From contig CM051458.1 in NCBI GenBank assembly GCA_028274465.1, positions 25,621,566 through 25,685,565 on the forward strand: a stretch of 64,000 nucleotides of DNA, written 5' to 3'. Below are positions 60,815 through 64,000 of the stretch, piece by piece. Both the position numbers and the translations under genes were made by a program. This DNA comes from Plantago ovata (taxonomy: Eukaryota > Streptophyta > Magnoliopsida > Lamiales > Plantaginaceae). The notes beneath the pieces are model-generated. The model saw nothing but the letters and a program-made list of their open reading frames with translations, had not been told where the DNA came from and ran no database searches. Every line of letters begins with the position of its first letter. The stretch's first letter is position 1.

Positions 60815-61500
60815 TCCCCCAGGCCATGGTTGGGTTAAATGCAATACAGATGGGAGCTCTATGGGGGCGCCGGGTGACTCTACGGCAGCGGGAGTCTTTC
60901 GAGACTCGAGTGGTGTTGTTCTGGGGTGCTTTGTTCGTCACGTGGGCTGCCTTTTCGCATTTGAGGCTGAGTTAATCGCGTCTATGCATGCTATCTTGAT
61001 TGCTTTCTCTCGTGGATGGCACCATTATGGCTGGAATCTGACTCTAGCTATGTGTCAATCTGCTCAGCACTCGTTCTTCGCAGGTTCCTTGGAAGTACAG
61101 AAATCAGTGGCTACAATTCTGGAGTGTCTAAACGCTATGGGTTCAAGGTCTCTCATATTTATAGGGAAGGCAATTCCGTTGCGGATGCTCTCTCCAATTT
61201 GGCGACGGATGGCTTTTGGGATACCGCTCCTGCTAGTGTTTGTAGTCTTGTATTTAGGGGAATGTTTGGTCTTCCCTATTATAGGTTCCCGCAACATCTA
61301 ACGCTCAGGCACTCTTTTTCCCAGGCAGGGTTTTCCAATGGTTTTTTCCGTGATTGGGTTTTAACGAGGCCCGCGGTCTGCAACCAAGCTAGTTCTCTAG
61401 TAGTTTGGGTTAGTTAGCCTCTGTGGAGTTTACGCTGTTTTGTTTTGATTACTCTTTGTACTCTTTTCCGTTAATATATTTGCACCATTATTCAAAAAAA
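60815..61500 (+). mobile_element. 5'-truncated LINE (RNase H region and 3' end)
   Basis: Satellite breaks off at 60814 (ctcctatgttt) and plant LINE 3'-end sequence begins: RNase H-like coding sequence, a stop near 61417, an ~80-bp 3' UTR and an A7 tail at 61494-61500. Severe 5' truncation and a poly-A tail are typical of LINE insertion by target-primed reverse transcription. A target duplication cannot be checked because an N gap follows. The RNase H segment could in principle come from an LTR element or host gene, but the short UTR and A tail favour a LINE. Confidence 0.75.
60828..61417 (+). pseudogene. LINE RNase H domain, frameshifted
   Basis: The RNase H (RVT_3-like) fold is recognisable from GWVKCNTDGSS (first catalytic Asp), FEAELIASMHA (Glu), LWLESDSSYV (second Asp) and IYREGNSVADALSNLA (last Asp). 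The pieces are spread over three frames: the first ~60 residues in one, the LESDS segment from about 61016 in a second, a PWKYRNQWLQFW stretch near 61090 in a third, and the rest back in the second. At least two frame changes are therefore present and it is not functional. An open frame from 60762 fuses 17 satellite-derived codons to the LINE text by chance. Confidence 0.75.
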
Positions 61501-61501
61501 T

Positions 61502-61601
61502 NNNNNNNNNNNNNNNNNNNNNNNNNNNNNNNNNNNNNNNNNNNNNNNNNNNNNNNNNNNNNNNNNNNNNNNNNNNNNNNNNNNNNNNNNNNNNNNNNNN
61601 N
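61502..61601. other. Assembly gap (100 N); satellite direction flips across it
   Basis: 100 N placeholder between the LINE tail and an LTR stub. Satellite is reverse before and forward after. Confidence 0.99.
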
Positions 61602-61674
61602 CGGCCTATGATGCTTTGTCGCGCTCTTAGACCGCTCCAGTTCGTACATGCGGACTGGACATATTTCAACCCTA
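61602..61674 (-). mobile_element. Stub of a second Tat LTR (outer edge)
   Basis: The reverse complement matches the first ~70 bases of the LTR at 6930 (ttgaaatatgtccagtcc through cataggccg) with no visible difference in the core. The LTR's starting edge faces the satellite on the right, so this is the 5' edge of a minus-strand element or a solo LTR whose remainder is lost in the gap. Confidence 0.85.
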
Positions 61675-64000
61675 GAAACTAACCTGTCCATTACCCTTAC
61701 AAACTAGATTAGTTGTCTATTGATTCATTCATTCACTTTCTATTGCTTTAGGTAGATGAAAGATACAATCCATGTAAAGAATGAGTTGTATGTCTTCCCT
61801 TTATCTAGAACAACAACTAGATCACTAGATTAGTTAGATTGCTATTTAGAGTGTTCCATTATGATATCCATTTCTCAAACATAGGAGAGAACTAACTACA
61901 AGTACTGATAGTTGAAACTAACCTTTCCATTACCCTTACAAACTAGATTAGTTGTCTATTGATCATTCATTCACTTTCTATTGCTTTAGGTAGATGAAAG
62001 ATACAATCCCATGTAAAGAATGAGTTGATATGTCTTCCCATTTATCGAGAACAACAACTAGATCACTAGATTAGTTAGATTGCTATTTAGAGTGTTCCAT
62101 TATGATATCCCTTTCCTCAAACATAGGAGAGAACTAACTACAAGTACTATAGCTGAAAACTAACCTTTCCATTACCCTTACAAACTAGATAGTTGTCTAT
62201 TGATTCATTCATTCACTTTCTATTGCTTTAGGTAGATGAAAGATACAATCCCATGTAAAGAATGAGTTGTATGTCTTCCCTTTATCTAGAACAACAACTA
62301 GATCACTAGATTAGTTAGATTGCTATTTAGAGTGTTCCATTATGATATCCATTTCCTCAAACATAGGAGAGAACTAACTACAAGTACTATAGCTGAAACT
62401 AACCTTTCCATTACCCTTACAAACTAGATTAGTTGTCTATTGATTCATTCATTCACTTTCTATTGCTTTAGGTAGATGAAGATACAATCCCATGTAAAGA
62501 ATGAGTTGTATGTCTTCCCTTTATCTAGAACAACAACTAGATCACTAGATTAGTTATATTGCTATTTAGAGTGTTCCATTATGATATCCCTTTCCTCAAA
62601 CATAGGAGAGAACTAACTACAAGTACTATAGCTGAAACTAACCTTTCCATTACCCTTACAAACTAGATTAGTTGTCTATTGATTCATTCATTCACTTTCT
62701 ATTGCTTTAGGTAGATGAAGATACAATCCCATGTAAAGAATGAGTTGTATGTCTTCCCTTTATCTAGAACAACAACTAGATCACTAGATTAGTTAGATTG
62801 CTATTTAGAGTGTTCCATTATGATATCCATTTCCTCAAACATAGGAGAGAACTAACTACAAGTACTGTAGTTGAAACTAACCTTTCCATTACCCTTACAA
62901 ACTAGATTAGTTGTCTATTGATTCATTCATTCACTTTCTATTGCTTTAGGTAGATGAAGATACAATCCCATGTAAAGAATGAGTTGTATGTCTTCCCTTT
63001 ATCTAGAACAACAACTAGATCACTAGATTAGTTAGATTGCTATTTAGAGTGTTCCATTATGATATCCATTTCCTCAAACATAGGAGAGAACTAACTACAA
63101 GTACTATAGATGAAACTAACCTTTCCATTACCCTTACAAACTAGATTAGTTGTCTATTGATTCATTCATTCACTTTCTATTGCTTTAGGTAGATGAAAGA
63201 TACAATCCCATGTAAAGAATGAGTTGTATGTCTTCCCTTTATCTAGAACAACAACTAGATCACTAGATTAGTTAGATTGCTATTTAGAGTGTTCCATTAT
63301 GATATCCATTTCCTCAAACATAGGAGAGAACTAACTACAAGTACTGTAGTTGAAACTAACCTTTCCATTACCCTTACAAACTAGATTAGTTGTCTATTGA
63401 TTCATTCATTCACTTTCTATTGCTTTAGGTAGATGAAAGATACAATCCCATGTAAAGAATGAGTTGTATGTCTTCCCTTTATCTAGAACAACAACTAGAT
63501 CACTAGATTAGTTAGATTGCTATTTAGAGTGTTCCATTATGATATCCCTTTCCTCAAACATAGGAGAGAACTAACTACAAGTACTATAGATGAAACTAAC
63601 CTTTCCATTACCCTTACAAACTAGATTAGTTGTCTATTGATTCATTCATTCACTTTCTATTGCTTTAGGTAGATGAAGATACGATCCCATGTAAAGAATG
63701 AGTTGTATGTCTTCCCTTATCTAGAACAACAACTAGATCACTAGATTAGTTAGATTGCTATTTAGAGTGTTCCATTATGATATCCATTTCCTCAAACATA
63801 GGAGAGAACTAACTACAAGTACTATAGTTGAAACTAACCTTTCCATTACCCTTACAAACTAGATTAGTTGTCTATTGATTCATTCATTCACTTTCTATTG
63901 CTTTAGGTAGATGAAGATACAATCCCATGTAAAGAATGAGTTGTATGTCTTCCCTTATCTAGAACAACAACTAGATCACTAGATTAGTTATATTGCTATT
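61675..64000 (+). repeat. 239-240 bp satellite array D (forward), about 10 monomers
   Basis: Regular monomers (reference points at 62500, 62739, 62978 and 63218; spacings 239, 239, 240). No V monomer and no SINE. The monomers are the most uniform in the window, apart from extra indels in the first ~500 bases after the gap. They alternate at a few sites (gatgaaagatac or gatgaagatac; gtagttg or atagctg or atagatg) without a clear higher-order period in this short stretch. Confidence 0.96.

Noticed and set aside
6930-61674. LTR at 6930 and stub at 61602 as the two ends of one giant element
   Set aside because: They are on opposite strands and each borders satellite directly; two separate insertions are simpler.

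Overview
The window is repeat-dense plant nuclear DNA, with no single-copy host gene that I can support. Plant origin is indicated by a chromodomain Ty3/gypsy element primed by initiator-Met tRNA, a Tat-lineage Ty3/gypsy element with an antisense gene, a plant-type LINE carrying an RNase H domain, and a tRNA-derived SINE. I cannot name the species. The sequence looks like constitutive heterochromatin (pericentromeric, subtelomeric or knob); no CRM-type centromeric retroelement is visible.

About 46 kb is one AT-rich satellite with a 239-240 bp monomer, roughly 190 copies, lying at 1-319, 7685-21828, 21929-29831, 39894-60814 and 61675-64000. A distinctive longer variant monomer ('V') recurs and marks higher-order repeats of several sizes: about 0.76, 0.96, 1.0, 1.23, 1.47, 2.33 and 3.46 kb. 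The array reads in one direction at 1-319, 7685-21828 and 61675-64000, and in the opposite direction at 21929-60814. Each change of direction falls beside an exactly 100-base N gap (four gaps in all), so the flips may be real or may come from scaffolding.

Four insertions interrupt the satellite. (1) 420-7684 is a decayed Tat-lineage LTR retrotransposon missing its 5' part: integrase remnant on +, a multi-exon antisense gene of the 'putative gypsy type transposon' kind with its own TATA box, a 66-bp tandem repeat, then the 3' LTR. (2) 29832-39793 is a young Tekay/Del-like chromovirus on the minus strand with a whole 1,517-aa Gag-Pol reading frame, 2.56-kb LTRs that look identical wherever both can be read, a PBS, a PPT, an extra ORF upstream of gag, and a Pol III-type tRNA-like block inside each LTR. 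(3) 60815-61500 is a 5'-truncated LINE 3' end (RNase H plus poly-A). (4) A 118-bp SINE with a 16-bp target duplication sits in one V monomer and has been copied to four places by satellite amplification. A 73-bp stub of a second Tat LTR lies at 61602-61674.

The genes do not form a pathway. The biology here is satellite turnover (unequal exchange and block duplication) together with retroelement nesting. The observations most worth following are the antisense gene in the Tat element, the Pol III-like block and extra leader ORF in the chromovirus, and the SINE used as a dated marker within a higher-order repeat.
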